Shown here: in pieces, positions 6,698 to 7,477 of the stretch
Position numbering within the stretch: position 1 is the first letter of the stretch
How the letters are laid out: each line of letters begins with the position of its first letter
Assembly: GCA_944389985.1 (NCBI GenBank)
Contig: CALXON010000006.1
Span: 1-7,477, forward strand
DNA: 7,477 nucleotides
Source of the DNA: an uncultured Spirochaetaceae bacterium
Lineage (GTDB): Bacteria > Spirochaetota > Spirochaetia > Sphaerochaetales > Sphaerochaetaceae
Direction: 5' to 3'
Notes under the pieces: generated by a model
Seen by the model: the letters and a program-made list of their open reading frames with translations, nothing else
What the model was told of the DNA's origin: nothing
Databases searched by the model: none
Made by a program: the position numbers and the translations under genes

Positions 6698-6723
6698 AAA
6701 TTGCCCATGCATAAGGCATGGGC
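6693..6723 (-). terminator. Intrinsic terminator of the Arg-rich protein gene
   Basis: On the minus strand GCCCATGC, loop CTTAT and GCATGGGC form a perfect 8-bp GC-rich stem (6723-6703), followed by AATTTCTTTT. It begins 8 bp after the stop codon at 6732. The plus-strand side lacks a T-run, so it serves the minus-strand gene. Confidence 0.85.
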
Positions 6724-6731
6724 TGACTTAT

Positions 6732-7477
6732 TCATTCATCCACCTCGTCGTCATACTTCCTGATCTCGGTGTTCCTGAGCCAGAAAGCATCGGCGCCCTC
6801 CCGCTTCTTCGTGGACATGAAAGTATCATAGCCATAGGGCTTTGGAGCGTTCCTCCTCCGTCCTTCTCCGCCCTCTCCCTGTCTGTAGGGGCGTCTCTCA
6901 CCTCCATCCCTGTCTCTGAAGCTCCTGTAGGTGCGTCCTGTATCATTGTCCCAGTCACGTCTTCCGTCACCCCTTCCGGACCGCTTCCTGTCCTCATAGT
7001 CACGGTCCCTGCCGTATCCGCCCTCACTTCTTCCGGGGAAATCACGGCGCTGTCTGTAGCTGTCCCTGTCCCCATAGCGTCCACGGTCATAACCACGGTC
7101 GCGGTCACGGTCATCGTATGACCTGTATCCGCCATAACGCCTTTCATCATCATATGATCTTCTCGGACGGTAATCGTCATCGCGTCTCTCATCGTAGCGG
7201 GAGGAGCGGAAGTCATCCCTTCCCTGATAGCGGTCTCTTCTCTCCCCGCGCTCGTATCCACGGTCCCTGCCGTAGGATGATCCGTCGCGTCTCTCACGCC
7301 ATGAGGATCTTCTCTCCTCTCTCTGTCCTGCTGGTCTTTCCCTTCTCTCTCTCTTTCCGGCCGCGTCCCTCGGGCCTCTCTCTTTCTTCACTTCGTCCAT
7401 TTTCCTGTCTTTCCTGCTCTCCGCCGATCTGATCCTGTCCATATCGGCAACCTTCTTCAATATCCACACCCTGAGCC
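6732..7477 (-). CDS. Arg/Asp/Gly/Tyr-rich basic low-complexity protein, 5' end possibly beyond the window
   Basis: The frame is open from the right edge to a TGA at 6734-6732, with no stop before the edge, so the true start may lie outside. Counting from the GTG at 7469 gives 245 residues, of which 63 are Arg by hand count. Residues about 30-206 are a low-complexity run of RD, RG, RY and RRD units with many Tyr, Gly and Asp (for example YDDRDRDRGYDRGRYGDRD at 108-126). Residues about 207-245 are different: NAPKPYGYDTFMSTKK (207-222), REGADAFWLRN (223-233), then an acidic end DDEVDE. Such RG/RD tails are typical of RNA-binding proteins, and they occur as extensions on RNA helicases and pseudouridine synthases, but no catalytic domain is visible here. 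Internal starts are possible: ATG at 7442 has AGAAGG about eight bases upstream, and ATG at 7400 opens MDEVKKERGP. The frame at 6728-7297 is a shadow of this one: it lacks the ordered tail and would start inside the repeat region. A terminator follows. Confidence 0.72.
   Translation of the reverse strand, partial: LRVWILKKVADMDRIRSAESRKDRKMDEVKKERGPRDAAGKRERRERPAGQREERRSSWRERRDGSSYGRDRGYERGERRDRYQGRDDFRSSRYDERRDDDYRPRRSYDDERRYGGYRSYDDRDRDRGYDRGRYGDRDSYRQRRDFPGRSEGGYGRDRDYEDRKRSGRGDGRRDWDNDTGRTYRSFRDRDGGERRPYRQGEGGEGRRRNAPKPYGYDTFMSTKKREGADAFWLRNTEIRKYDDEVDE

Noticed and set aside
6596..6731. Riboswitch, small RNA or tRNA in the largest gap
   Set aside because: Once the terminator and promoter-like stretch are set aside, only about 60 bases of leader remain, too little for a known riboswitch. 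No tRNA-like fold or other conserved RNA motif is visible.
6728..7297. Minus-strand frame of 189 codons rich in Thr, Met, Asp and Gly, in a different frame from the Arg-rich protein
   Set aside because: It is a frame-shifted reading of the Arg-rich repeats (low-complexity Met/Thr runs), starts inside the repeat, and lacks the ordered tail seen in the overlapping frame.

Overview
The window looks like a chromosomal housekeeping region of a spirochaete, most likely in the Sphaerochaeta/Treponema neighbourhood. The main hint is the long (428-residue) ribose-phosphate pyrophosphokinase with an extra N-terminal block, a form I associate with that group; the mid-range GC content is compatible. The taxonomic call is an inference from remembered family features, not from a search. 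All six genes lie on the minus strand, so transcription runs from right (7477) to left (1). I see no mobile element, CRISPR array, tRNA or rRNA, and no gap above 136 bp between genes.

Layout in transcription order. (A) From the right edge to 6732: the end of an Arg/Asp/Gly/Tyr-rich, very basic low-complexity protein with a short ordered C-terminal tail. It is followed by a strong intrinsic terminator at 6703-6723. (B) A 136-bp gap (6596-6731) holds that terminator, an AT-rich promoter-like stretch with a perfect 14-bp palindrome, and a second perfect palindrome (ATTGCAT-aag-ATGCAAT) 11 bp upstream of the next start codon. (C) A two-gene unit follows: PRPP synthetase (prs) and, 10 bp downstream, a fold-type I PLP aminotransferase. 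It closes with a terminator whose stem begins in the aminotransferase stop codon (4073-4093). (D) A compact 90-bp gap contains a TATAAT box and a good Shine-Dalgarno. (E) A second unit has a GTG-started 946-residue uncharacterised protein with a long acidic middle, then an inositol-monophosphatase-family enzyme (ATGA overlap), then a HAD-family phosphatase (8-bp overlap) that runs off the left edge.

How the genes may work together: prs makes PRPP for nucleotide, His, Trp and NAD synthesis, and the neighbouring aminotransferase is a plausible amino-acid metabolism partner. The second unit couples two small-molecule phosphatases to a large acidic protein of unknown role; the overlapping starts and stops suggest translational coupling. 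The most open biology is the 946-residue acidic protein, the Arg-rich protein with its ordered tail, and the palindromic site upstream of prs. I did not find evidence for a defence, mobile or otherwise dramatic new system.
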